NCBI RefSeq assembly: GCF_000003195.3
Contig: NC_012876.2
Span: 42,410,135 to 42,474,134 of the forward strand
Reading direction: 5' to 3'
Source of the DNA: Sorghum bicolor
Lineage: Eukaryota; Streptophyta; Magnoliopsida; Poales; Poaceae
Length of the DNA: 64,000 nt
Numbering within the stretch: the first letter of the stretch is position 1; each line of letters starts with the position of its first letter. Positions 22,766-34,014 of the stretch are shown here, piece after piece. The notes under the pieces are model-generated. The model ran no database searches, was not told the origin of the DNA, and saw only the letters and a list, made by a program, of their open reading frames with translations. A program made the position numbers and the translations under genes.

Positions 22766-23338
22766 ATTTTGGTGTGGTTCAATTGTTTCTTGACGAGTCA
22801 CTACATTGCGGTGATCCTAGCTTCCTAGTTCCTGCCTTCATTGATCAATCAGTTGTTGGGCATTGGCCATCGCCAATTGTATTTATCCGCCGACCAAGCC
22901 TCCTGCTCACGCTGCACGCCCTGCTGCTTGCCTGATTGCCTCCCTCTGTCCAATTCCATTAGGCATCAACTGACACAGGTAATTCCATTAGGCCTGATTG
23001 CCCTGCTGCTTGCCTGATTGCTCCACGGTTTTTAGTTCAAAGAGAATTTACCTCGAATCATGTATTTATTTACCTCTAATTTTTATTCTTCAGAGGACAA
23101 GATTTGGTAATCCCATAAGTCATACAGTTCAAAGTGCACACCTGCAATTAGGGCTGAGTTGAGACTATTTAGTGGATAATCATTATCTAAAGTAATTTAC
23201 TAATTTTTGATACCTCTGTATATATTTAGTGGATTAAATATGCAAGCATGCTAGATGATACCTCTGTATGTATGTATTTTTAACATATTTGATATAATTC
23301 TAATTTATTTTTGCCTTTGATCATTATCACGCAGAATA

Positions 23339-26300
23339 ATGTCACGTGATGATAGAAGTTGGATGTGCTTGCCTCGTTCTTCACCTGAGTGGGTGGAGAA
23401 ACTCCAACAATTTATGGACATCACATTTGGTGAGACATCAAGAGGTGGAACTGCTGCATGTCCATGTCCTAGATGTGTATGCATGGCATACAGATCACGG
23501 TCTGTGGTTCAGATTCATTTGCTTACTAGAGGGTTTGCTGAAAGCTTTATCAGGGAAGGGGAAGGTTCAGATGTGGGGTTACACAATGAGGATGCACGGC
23601 TAGCTGATGTAGAAGTACACAATGATGCACCCTCAGCAGCTGATTTAGAAGTAGACAATGAAGCAGCATCACATGAATTTGGAGTAGACAATGAAGAAGG
23701 TGCATCAAGTGACGACCGTGGTGCCACTAATTTGGTTAGATCCCTAATTAGAGGCGCTATACATGGAGAGATCAAAGATACTGATGACAATGAACAACCG
23801 AATGAACATGCAAAGATCTTCTTAAAATTATTACAGGCGGCAGAGAAAGAATTGTATCCAGGCTGCACGGATGCTACTAAGGTCTCCTTTATTGTTGAAC
23901 TTTTTCAGGTTAAGTGCTTGTACGGTATTAGTAATAGGGCATTGGAGGGGGTACTTAATCTGTTCTCAAGGTTTCTCCCTAAAGGCCACTGTGTCCCAAA
24001 CACAATGGAGAAAGTGCAAAGGGTGGTTCGAGATCTAGGCTTGGACTATGTAAAGATAGACGCCTGTGAGAAGGATTGTGTGTTATTTTGGAAAGAAAAT
24101 GCAAATCTAGACATATGTCCAAAATGTGGTGAGTCTAGGTGGAAGATGCCTGATGACAGTGCTCATGATCAGAGGGGCGATGCTGATGGTGGTGCTAATA
24201 CAAAAAATAAGAAGCGTGTCCCATGTAAAATCCTACGATATTTTTCTCTTATTCCTCGGCTACAAAGATTGTATATGAATGAGAGCACATCATCACAAAT
24301 GCGATGGCATAAGGAAGAATTGGTCAATGATGGCAAAATGCGTCACCCTGCGGACTCGAAGGCATGGAAGCACGTGGATCAAAAGTATGATTGGTTTGCA
24401 AATGATGCTCGTAATATTAGGCTGGGTCTTGCTTCTGATGGTTTCAACCCCTTTGGCATGCAAAATGTCATGTACACCACATGGCCTGTTATCCTAATTC
24501 CTTACAATTTGCCTCCTTGGTTGTTTGAGAAACAACCTTATTGGATAATGTCAATGTTGATACCTGGTAAAAAATCTCCTGGAATGAATATTGATGTATA
24601 TTTGAGGCCCCTCATTGATGAGCTGAAGGAGCTTTGGGAAAACGGTATTGATACATGGGATGATAAGGTAAAGAAGAATTTTAAACTACATGCTATTCTA
24701 CTTTGGACAATTAATGACTTTCCTGCATATGCAATGCTTTCTGGTTGGAGCACAAAAGGCAAATTTGCATGTCCATACTGCCACAAGGATACTGATTATT
24801 TATGGTTGAAATTTGGGAACAAGCACTGCTACATGGGACATCGTCGTTTTTTGCCCTCAGACCATCCATGGCGCATGAACAAGATCAGCTTCAACAATAA
24901 GGTGGAAACCAGGGAGGCTCCAGTACCACTGTCAGGTCAACAGGTATTGGAGCAGTATGAAACTTTTGATCAAGTGTGTTTTGGAAAGGCGGCGTCAAAA
25001 AAGAGGAAGCGTGATGAAGATAAAAGATGGCACAATTGGAGGAAGAAGAGTATTTTTTTTTAGCTTCCTTATTGGTCTTCTTTGCTCATAAGACATAATT
25101 TGGACGTGATGCACATTGAGAAAAACATATGCGAAAGCATGTTGGGTACTTTGCTTGAAATTGAAGGTAAATGTAAGGACAGCGAGAAGGCCGGCTTGAC
25201 ATGGAACAGCTAGGAATAAGGCAAGATCAGCACCCTGTGGTTGATGAAGATAATTATACCTTACCACCAGCCTTGTACTTTTTAGATAAAGATGACAAGA
25301 AAAGTTTATGCCAATTTCTACAGGGAGCAAAGATGCCTGATGGGTTTAGCTCTAATATAAGGAGATGTGTTGATGTAAATGCATGCAAGGTATCTGGACT
25401 CAAAACTCATGACTATCATATTATTCTACAGAAACTATTACCCTTAGTCATCAGAAAGATTTTGCCAGAAGATGTTGTTGCGCCATTGATTCAGCTTAGT
25501 TGGTTCTTCACTGCACTTTGTTCAAAGGAGTTGTTGGAAGAAGATCTTGACAAACTTAGTAGTTCAATTAAAGAGACTCTTTGCCGGCTTGAGATGGTAT
25601 TCCCACCTGCGTTTTTTGATATCATGATTCATTTGCCGGTTCATTTAGCTGATGAGGCTAAACTTGGAGGGCCCGTGTGTTATAGATGGATGTATCCAGT
25701 TGAGAGGTATCTACGTACTGTTAAAGGCTATGTGAGGAACAAGGCACACCCAGAAGGTTCAATAGCTGAGGCATACATAGCCGAGGAGTGTCTTACATTT
25801 TGCTCTAGATTCTTGGACGTCGATACCAAGTTGAATCACGTTGATCGTCATGAAAGTACAGCCGTGAATGAGCCGCCATCTGGTCTGAGCATATTTGGTG
25901 AAATGGATTACAAGAGGAGAGGACAGGCTATTGAGATATTAGGTGGAGATGATATTCGGAAGATGAGGCACTACATAATTAGTAACTGCGATGAAGCTAG
26001 ACCATGGGTCAAGTAAGTTGGAATGTACCAACATTAATTACTGCACTATTTGTTTGTGCCATCAACTAATTAATTGGCTATTTTGATGTAGGGAGCATAT
26101 GGAAGAACTCAAAAAAAAATAGTACAAGGAATCTTAACAAACGACACGAGGAGCACTTTGTAAGGTGGTTCGAAGACAAGGTTAGTTTTTTTATTATTTT
26201 TTATTCCATGTGATGGTCAGAAAGATGTATAATTAACAGAGGCATTTGTTTCAAACTGGGTTTGCAGATCACCAAACTTTATGAGAAAGGGGAAGCAAGT

Positions 26301-27104
26301 GAACTGATGTATGCCCTTTCTCAAGGACCAGACCATCGAGCTCGTGTGTTCAATAGATGCTACATCAATAACTGGCTATTTCGAACGACTGCCATTGAGA
26401 GAAATCTCGTCACACAAAATAGTGGTGTGCTTGTGAGGGGTGATGGTACTACTGGCAACATGACCTGGTATGGACTGATTAAAAGAATTATCTCACTCGA
26501 ATTTTCTACACAAAAAGAAGTTTTATTGTTTTAGTGTGATTGGTATGATGTGCCGGCTGCCAGTACCAGCAGAAGTAGAGGATACAGTAGAGATAAATAT
26601 GGTATTATCAATATCGATACTTCTAGGTTCCGTTATTCAAATGAACCTTACATTCTAGCGACACAAGCTGAACCGGTGTTTTTTGCCAACCTCGTAAACA
26701 AGCCTGGATGGTCCAGTGTTGTTGTGGTTAGACCAAGAAATTTGTTCGCCATGCCAGAAGCAGAAAATGATGGTGACATCGAAGTCGATCTACTTGATGT
26801 GGGAATCCAAGACATAAATTTAGTAGGCTCAAATGAGGATTTGTCTAATTGGACAAGAGCAGACAAGGAAGGCACAAGTGGTGATGCCTCTGTTATTAAT
26901 CAAGTGCGTGGTGAAGCAGTTCTTGAACCCGATGATGCGGTCTTACTTGACGAGGATGATGACGACGAAGATGACACCTACATTGATGATGGAGTTGTTG
27001 CACCAATTGTGGTAGAAAGCATAGAAGATGATTTTTTGTTTAAATACTTATTTTTGTTCAACTATGATGCGTATCAGCAAGCTGTACAATTTTATGTTTT
27101 CTGA
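23339..27104 (+). pseudogene. TNP2-type CACTA transposase, broken
   Basis: The gene follows a splice-acceptor-like 'cacgcag' with ATG at 23339. Domains in order: an N-terminal transposase-associated zinc-binding region (DRSWM..., then CPCPRC, residues about 5-65); the TNP2 core (from about residue 150: CPKCGESRW, then the NPFG, WPVILIPYNLPPW and FACPYCHKDT stretches, to 25060); a DUF4218-type region (25201-26016, HLPVHLADEAKLGGPV, RWMYPVERYL); and a DUF4216-type region (26262-26760, CDWYDV, FFANLV, VVVRPRNLF) with an acidic tail. Introns are at about 26015-26091 and 26181-26267. Breaks: stop at 25061-25063, one-base loss near 25190, a frameshift in the A-run near 26110-26120, stop at 26532-26534. 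TNP2 normally binds and cuts CACTA ends; this copy cannot make the full protein. Confidence 0.85.
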
Positions 27105-27280
27105 AATGTTTATAGATCCACTAATTTACTTATTGAATTGCGAAACTATGCAGACAGTGATAATAAAATTGTCATGGAAGATGCACACAAGCAGCAGTGC
27201 AGTACTATTCAGATGGCAGCATGTGTTTTCTATCAACCTTCTTACATATCTGAACTGACTGCAACATAAAACAAAATAAG

Positions 27281-27345
27281 CATGTGAGGAGGAATTCATG
27301 ATTGACGTTCAACCAAATTGTGTCATCTTCGTTAAACACGTAATA
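27281..27345 (-). repeat. 65-bp inverted repeat, right copy
   Basis: It is the partner of 20848-20912. It lies between the end of the transposase gene and the CACTA subterminal region. Confidence 0.85.
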
Positions 27346-27962
27346 GAGAAAAATTTAGGATACTTTAGTTTATAGCAACACAAAAAAACCGTGGTGATAG
27401 TAACATGATATTGCATCCATTTAGGATTGTAGTTACAATAAGTACCTATCAATTGCAACGCCACAAAAGATTATTGCAACCCCAAAAAACCATAGCAATA
27501 GCAATACGCTACTGCAACCATTTTAGAATTTTTGTTGTAATAACCACCTAGAAATTGCAAATCTATGGTAGACTATTGCAACCTAAAATGACCATGGCAA
27601 TAGTTACAAGCAAATCCAACCAAATTCAATATAGTTGCAACAACACCAAGTAATTTCAACAAAAATCAATACTAATGCATCTCCAAATCACTATAGCAAT
27701 AACGCCAAAAATCAATACTAATGCATCTCCAAATCACTATAGCAATAACGCCAACTAATCGCAACACAATTCTAAAATGGTTGCAGTAGCACACTCCTAT
27801 TGCAACGACAATCCACACATATTGCAATACATTTAGTTCGTTGCATTATAGGTACATATTGCAACCATTCTACGGGAAGGTTGCAATACGACCCCCCTAT
27901 GGCAACCAAATTAGTGGCATTGCAGTTGTGTGGCGTGGCATTAGGGGGGAATCCTTGTAGTG
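27346..27962 (+). repeat. CACTA 3' subterminal repeat region and right TIR
   Basis: It is packed with TTGCAAY/RTTGCAA motifs on both strands (for example 'attgcaac', 'ggttgcaata', 'attgcaacc'), the usual form of CACTA subterminal binding sites, and ends with CTTGTAGTG at 27962. A 46-bp unit starting at 27661 is duplicated in tandem at 27707. No gene is present. Confidence 0.75.
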
Positions 27963-30223
27963 ATTGACCTCTACCCCGGTCCTGGTACCACCTCAGCCTG
28001 TAGAACCTCTGCTCCTGTACGTCGCTGCGACAACCCAGGTGGTTAGCGCGGCGGTGGTGGTCGAAAGGCCGGAAGAAGGGCACACGCTGCCAGTCCAGAG
28101 GCCGGTCTACTTCATTAGTGAGGTACTCTTAGAAACCAAAATACGGTACCCACAGATCCAGAAATTGATCTACGCAGTGATCATCGCCCGACGCAAGCTG
28201 CAACACTACTTCCTCGGTCACCCTATCACGGTGGTCTCATCGTTCCCCCTGGGAGAGATCATCCAAAGTCGGGAGGCCACAGGAAGGATCACCAAATGGT
28301 CGGTCAAACTCATGAGTGAGACCCTCACTTACACACCCTGCAAGGCCATCAAGTCTCAAGCTCTGGTGGATTTCGTTGTGGAGTGGATGGATTCCCAGCT
28401 CCCCCTAGCTCAAGTTCAAGCAAAGCTGTGGATGATGTACTTCGATGGATCCCTCATGAAGACGAGAGCTGGGGCTGGTCTGCTGTTCGTCTCACCGCTT
28501 GGCGTCCATATGAGGTATGTCATTAGAATGCACTTCGCCGCGTCTAACAACGTCACGGAGTACGAGGCCCTCGTCAACGGACTAAAGATCGCCATCGAGC
28601 TAGGAGTTCGGCGCCTCGGTGTTCGAGGCGACTCTCAGCTTGTCATCGACCAAGTGATGAAGGCCTCTAGCTGCCACGACCCAAAAATGGAGGCATATTG
28701 CAAGGAAGTGCGTCGGCTCGAGGACAAATTCTACGGCCTCGAAATCATCCACGTCGCCCGACGCTACAACGAGGCAGCCGACGAGCTCGCTAAGATCACG
28801 TCGACTCGAGGCACGGTCCCGCTCGACGCGTTCTCAAGAGATCTGCACGAGCCTTCCGTTGACTTGGGCTCGGGGGCTGACGTCGAAACCACCGCCCTCC
28901 ATCCAACCAACGCTATCGAAGCCCTGCTAGCGGCAGCAGAAGTAATGGAGGTCGAACAGCGTCCCGGTCGACCATTCGACTGGCGCACGCCGTTCCTTGA
29001 TTGCCTGATCCGGTGTGAGCTACTGGAGGATCGATACGAGGCCTGCCGTATCGATCGACGGGCCAAATCGTATGTGATCTATGGCAAAAGCAGAGAGCTA
29101 TACCGATGGAGTCCGACCGGGATCTTGCAGCGCTGTATCACCATAGAAGAAGGTCAAAAACTCCTCGAGGATCTACACTCGGGGGCTTGCGGCCACCACG
29201 CTGCTCCACGGACCCTCGTAGGGAACGCTTTCCAACAAGGCTTCTACTGGCCAACGGCCGTAGCTGACGCCATAGAGCTTGTGCACTCATGCCATGGGTG
29301 TCAATTTTATGCCAAGCAAACCCATCTTCCCGCTCATGCTCTCTAGATGATCCCCATCACGTGGCCATTCGTGGTGTGGGGTCTCGACCTCGTAGGCCCT
29401 CTACAAAATGCTGCAGGGGGGTACACCCATTTGCTGGTGGCCATCGACAAGTTCTCCAAATGGATCGAGGCTCGACCCATCATGAACATCCACTCTGAGC
29501 AAGCCATCCTTTTCTTCACCGACATCATCCACCGGTTTGGGATACCCAACGTCATCATCACCGACAACAGCACCCTGTTCACCGGCAAAAAGTTCTTGGA
29601 CTTTTGTGACCGGCATCACATCCGTGTGAACTGGTGTGCAGTAGCTCACCCTTGAACTAACGGCCAGGTCGAGCGTGCCAATGGCATGATATTGCAGGGC
29701 CTCAAGCCAAGAATCTACAACCGGTTGAAGAAATTTGGCAAGAAATGGGTCGAAGAGCTCTCTTCAGTCCTATGGAGTTTAAGGACGACGCCTAGCAGGG
29801 CCACGAAATATACCCCATTCTTCATGGTCTATGGCTCCGAGGCCGTGCTTTCAACAGACCTTGAGTATGGGTCACCTCGACTCAAGGCCTACAACGAGCA
29901 GACAAATAAGGAGACTCGAGAGAACGCGGTCGACCAACTCGAGGAAGCTCGAAACATGGCCCTCCTCAACTCTGCCAGGTACCAACAGAAGCTTCGACGC
30001 TATCACGACAAGCACGTGCGCAAAAGGGATCTGAACGTGGGTGACCTTGTCCTACCGCGGCGGCAAAGCAACCAAGGACGCCACAAGCTGACTCCACCCT
30101 GGGAAGGTCCATACGTGGTGGCCGAGGTCCTGAAGCCAGGGACGTACAAGCTCGCGGACGAAAAAGGGGGCGGTCCTCACCAACGCGTGGAACATCGAAC
30201 AGCTACGTCCATTCTACCCCTAG
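27963..30223 (+). pseudogene. pol of element A: RNase H and integrase, broken
   Basis: It starts in the RT-RNase H connection (PVLVPP, LLLYVAAT), directly after the CACTA end. RNase H residues are visible: FDGS near 28445, the Glu of TEYEAL, RGDSQLVIDQ, and a final EAADEL. The integrase HHCC finger follows (GHHAAP...CHGCQFYAK, to about 29320), then the core with GLDLVGPL, ITDNSTLF and GQVERANG. The C-terminal part has DLVLPR and PPWEGPYVV. Breaks: TAG at 29344-29346 (CAG in related copies), TGA at 29653-29655 (CGA in related copies), and a small indel near 30165 just before the normal end FYP-stop at 30223. RT, protease and most of gag are absent. Confidence 0.85.
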
Positions 30224-30761
30224 AGCTTCGAAGTTTTATGTTCTCATGTACATCCTGTACCAAGATCCTATGAATGAATGCATGAATAAACGAGATCTTT
30301 TCCTCGAGTAGTCTACTTTTTTGCCTGTCAAGGTCTAAACGTTAGAAGGGAGTACCAACAATGACCCATCATAGTCGATACTCCCTCGGGGGCTAGCAGG
30401 GGGGACACCCCCCAAGTTCCTAAAAACCGAACGATTTTTTCTTTCCTAGAAGTAAACCTCGCACGGTCGAGTAGTAGAGGCACCTCGAGCCCCTTAAGGG
30501 TCGAGAGACGACGAGCATGAGAACCCCTACACCCCCAGGCTATGGTAACTCTACTCACTCCCTCACCCTCGAGGCAATCAAGGTCGCCTTAACAAAAGAC
30601 CAAATGAGGAATATAGACGTAGGTAGAAAAGGAAACAAAGGAATCTCGAGCATAAAAATAAGCAAATATTCACAAATCTTACAAACCACTTAAAGACATA
30701 GTGTTTACTTAAGACAAGTACTTTACAATGGGTCTAGACACCCAGCATAGGCTCGCAGGCC
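30224..30761. other. Spacer between convergent pol and antisense ORF, element A
   Basis: No gene is seen. It contains 'ctcgggggctagcagggggg' (about 30388-30407), rich in G runs, and A-rich sequence near 30600-30700. It corresponds in position to 42724-43007 of element C. Confidence 0.55.
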
Positions 30762-30866
30762 TCAGTCCGTATCTCGGCCCTCACCACCATCGTCCGCGCC
30801 CGGGCTAGTCTCGGGAGGAAGCACTTCTGGCTCAAACAGCTTCGCCAGCCTTTCCCCAGGGACCTC
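30762..30866 (-). pseudogene. C-terminal tail of antisense ORF of element A
   Basis: Read on the minus strand, a frame of about 34 residues (VPGERLAKLFEPEVLPPE, then an acidic Asp/Gly-rich end) closes at TGA 30762-30764. It is convergent with pol, as in elements C and B, so it is best read as the last part of the antisense gene of the Tat lineage. It is cut off at 30866/30867 where another LTR begins. Short, so moderate confidence. Confidence 0.45.
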
Positions 30867-32209
30867 TGTTGACACTTGCTAACACCACTTGAATACTAGG
30901 TTGTCATCCCCAGCATGGCACTAGAGTGCACTATGGTATTTATACGCACACAGATAATCCGCAAGCGCATGGATACCGTTGTAGCTTTTACCCGGTTAAA
31001 GGTTTTATCGTATCCATAGGGAAATGGGAGAACCAACTATGCTCTAACTTAACCAAGATAGATAGATAGATAGGTGTAAATAGGAAAGATGGTAGAATTG
31101 AATAAGAACAATATTAAAGGTAAGATAACAATGGGTGATAATATGGGAATAGAGAGTAGAGCAATTCTAGTATATGGGCGATGGTAGGAGAATAGAGAGG
31201 ATAACTATGGTTTCTCTACTTCAAAGAGGTATGTCTATGTTTGGGATGAACCACATGATAAGAATACACCACAAAGGATGCTTATCCATAGGCCGATAAA
31301 CCCTACCCGTCCTGCTAATAGGAGGTGGACTACAGGGGACCAACGTAACTATTACCTACGCGGCCTACCACACGATCTGGCTAGACAGGGGATATCCACA
31401 AGTAATATAGGTCTAAGCACCACGCTTACACCTAAACTACAACTCTCACCTATAGCGTCCTATAGATTAAAGTACTCAAAAGAGTTGTGAACCAGAACAT
31501 ACATGATTAGTAATTGCATAATGAATTAGAAGTAGATTACCAGAGTCATCCCATGAGCAAGCTTGATTAGAGCTTGATCATGGCGAAGTACAACCGGAGG
31601 AAGAACCGACAGGCCGGCCTCTCCTCCAATCCTCCCTCGCTCTCCATCTCGCTACTATCTAGATCTACTCTAGTTTAGAGAAGAGAGGAGAGCTCTCATC
31701 TCCAAACCCTAGCTTTTGCTCTGTCAATGAATAATGAATAGGGATCAAGGGGTGCCTCCTCCAGGGGCTAGGGGGTCTGCTTATATAGTCCCCTCAAGTG
31801 AATCAGGGCCGTCGGATCAAATCGACATTGATTGAACGGTTATCCTTGATCTTTTATGTCGGTGGAGCGTAATCCTCGAAGCGAGTCCTGATTGGACTCT
31901 AGGATAGGGCGGGCGCCCAAGGGGGGAGGGCGGGCACTCTGCCCCCGAGCCCGCTCGGCCTCCCGTTCGTTCCCGTGGCTTCTGGAGTCTTCTAGATGAT
32001 AGAAAATTGCGCGGCACGTTCATATCTCTATGTAAACCCGACATGTGGGCCTTTCCTCCATATTTCGTGATAACCACCTGCAGAAATAGACAAACACCAA
32101 AACTCGTGGAATTCTGTCAGATAAAACCCTAAGTCTGGTTGTTGGTTGCATTTGGATCCTTTTCTTTATTTATTTGATGATTATATTTAGTACTTAAGGA
32201 CCGTCAACA
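30867..32209 (-). repeat. 3' LTR of non-coding LTR element L (minus strand), 1,343 bp
   Basis: On the minus strand it starts TGTTGACGGTCC at 32209 and ends GTGTCAACA at 30867. It is the same family as the LTR at 50369-51875 but in inverted orientation. Shared landmarks include 'catccccagcatggcac' (reverse of the 'gctggggatgaca' block). A GATA microsatellite lies at about 31060-31075. No LTR partner in the same orientation is present in the window. The 5 bp outside (acctc) do not match the outer flank of the other LTR (acatt). Confidence 0.85.
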
Positions 32210-32225
32210 ACTCCCCCAAGCTTAC
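32210..32225 (-). other. Polypurine tract of element L
   Basis: On the minus strand 'taagcttgggggagt' lies directly upstream of the LTR start. The same tract precedes the LTR at 50369, confirming that both are 3' LTRs. Confidence 0.75.
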
Positions 32226-34014
32226 CTCTTGCTCGTCCCTGAGCAAGGATGGACTCAAGAGTTTCTTCAGTGGTTTTATGTCTTAAAGGTACACATGCGT
32301 TCAAACAAAATCTCATCTCTGGGTTACGGTAAACTGTTAAGATTTAAAATTACTCATATTACCTTCCACCATGGGGCTTGCAACCGTCACTTGTGTCTTG
32401 AGCAGTTAAAAGATAGAACGGTCAAGTCAATCACCATGTCTCTTGTTCTTTGATCAACTATAGCTCTGGAGTTTTTGCAGATTTTCAAATAAAACTCAGA
32501 GATTCCTTGTATGACTCTCTCTAGTCTCTCTTTTGTGGTATTTCTGGATCCTTACCAAGGCAGAGATGATATATGCCTTCTCTCAAAGTATGTGGTATTT
32601 GTGGTATGAGGCATAATGATATTGCCTTCTCTCTCACCCTACTCTAACAAGGTTTTGATATCTGGAGCTCATAGGTGGGAGACAGCTAATACATACTTAC
32701 AAGACATTTATTGCATAGTCAAACCATGGATCCAGAGAAACAAGTCAATAAGTCAAATCAAGATGTGCATGTGTGGCGGATGAATGGTGTATGGTGATGA
32801 TGGTGATAATGGTGAAAATAATGGTGAAAGTCTAATTCTACTTTTGCTCTTTTGAGGGGATACATACCTTTCTTGCACTTTGAAGGTTTTTTAGAGGAAT
32901 GAGATGCTCTATATTTTCTTTTTCTTTTCTCTCAGGTGGGTATCTTGTACCCCTAATTCTACTGTCGGACACTTGTCCATTTTTACCTCTCATCTCACTT
33001 TTTCTTTTCTTTCGAGGTTCCGGGCACTTGCCCCTTTTTATTTCCTCGTATTCACTTTTTTTAGAGCACTCACCCTCCTGGAATAATGTAACAAGTGGTA
33101 GTAACCAAAATATCTCGAGCATTTATTTCACATGGAAAAACAGGAATGAGATAATGTTTTTGGCTATTCTCTCTCGGATAGGAGTAGAATAATTTTGGGT
33201 GAATCTGGAGATGGAAATGAGTGGATGTATGTGGATGCGTACTTCTGGAGTAGAAGCAGCATGTATGAGTGAACGTGCAAGTGAATCTTGATTTTAACCG
33301 CATGACATGCTCCTAAGGGTCTACACAACTTGACCACACTCAATGCTCATAAGCAGTAAAAAGTAAATGTATGGTTCATAGTCTAATAAGCATGTATATA
33401 TGGCTGTGGTGGGATTTTAAACTCTCATCATACAGGAACTCATCATGCAACATTTTAAAGATTTTCAATGATAAAATTCTCTAGAATTCTAGCATCTCTA
33501 GGAACAGATAAATAGCAGCTCAACCATCCCATATCGTATCCGTTAACGACTTAGACTTTAGATCAAGTACTCTTCCCACAAGTTCAGGTTTAGAGAAAAA
33601 TCTTAATTCATAACAATCATGCCTAAACTTGAGAGAGAATTCAATTTCGAGAAGTAGTCATGGCAGAGCAACTATTCATCATTTCCATGTGAGAGCTTAT
33701 CATGAGGGTTCATAGCAAACTTTATTTATTTATTTATTTAGCAAACTAAGCAAAGATATATATAAGCACAAAATCTTTATTTGGGTTTTTACGATTATGC
33801 ATCTTTTTATTATTTGAGTAAAGTATAAACGCGAGTAGAAACACTTAGCTGGATAAATAGGGGTGCTCTCCCCCAAGCTGGATTTTGACGTAATTTCTTC
33901 TGATGTAGCTAGCAGGTGACGGAGGTGTATTTGAATGTCGGCCGCACCTTGACAGCGATTAGGATGTCCTCCGTTTGCTAGTCTTCTTTGATCCTTGAAT
34001 TCTGTGGAGCTCAA
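32226..34014 (-). mobile_element. Internal region of element L (3' part), no complete gene
   Basis: In reverse complement it runs parallel to the internal DNA of element R (36840-37844 and 49842-50368), at perhaps 75-80% similarity by eye. Shared blocks include 'tggatccttaccaa' with 'gtggtatttgtggatcc', the 'ggcaagtgcccggaacctcg' block (left copy about 33010-33035 reversed), and 'cagcttgggggag'. A minus-strand frame of 94 aa (33730-34014) ends just past a second 'cagcttggggga' motif and takes the place of the gag-like ORF end of element R. It shows no recognisable domain. The element looks non-autonomous. Confidence 0.65.

Larger units (their letters stand above)
20521..27962 (+). mobile_element. 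Left-truncated CACTA element with TNP2 transposase
   Basis: The right end is clear: 'atccttgtagtg' at 27951-27962 is a CACTA terminus in reverse complement, preceded by a subterminal region and a TNP2-type transposase on the plus strand. The left end is not found: no CACTACAAGG is seen near 20500-20600, where gag of element A stops. The left terminus was therefore probably lost in a deletion that also removed the middle of element A. A Pack-type TIR element (about 21055-22330) is nested inside. The stretches 20521-20847, 20913-21054 and 22766-23338 hold no gene that I can see, only AT-rich DNA. Confidence 0.75.
18781..30866 (+). mobile_element. Tat-type Ty3/gypsy element A, interrupted and truncated
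   Basis: On the plus strand this element shows, in order: 5' LTR, primer binding site, start of gag, then (after a CACTA insertion at about 20521-27962) RNase H and integrase, a spacer, and the end of an antisense ORF. The rest of gag, protease and RT are missing between the two sides of the CACTA. The 3' LTR is not seen, because at 30866 the sequence passes into an unrelated LTR. The match of the pol part with element C (37845-49836) is strong in wording and domain order, which supports the same lineage. Confidence 0.8.

Noticed and set aside
32838..33303. ORFs of 77-97 aa in the internal region of element L
   Set aside because: They overlap on both strands in low-complexity TC/AG-rich DNA that is also present, inverted, in element R, where the frames are not kept.
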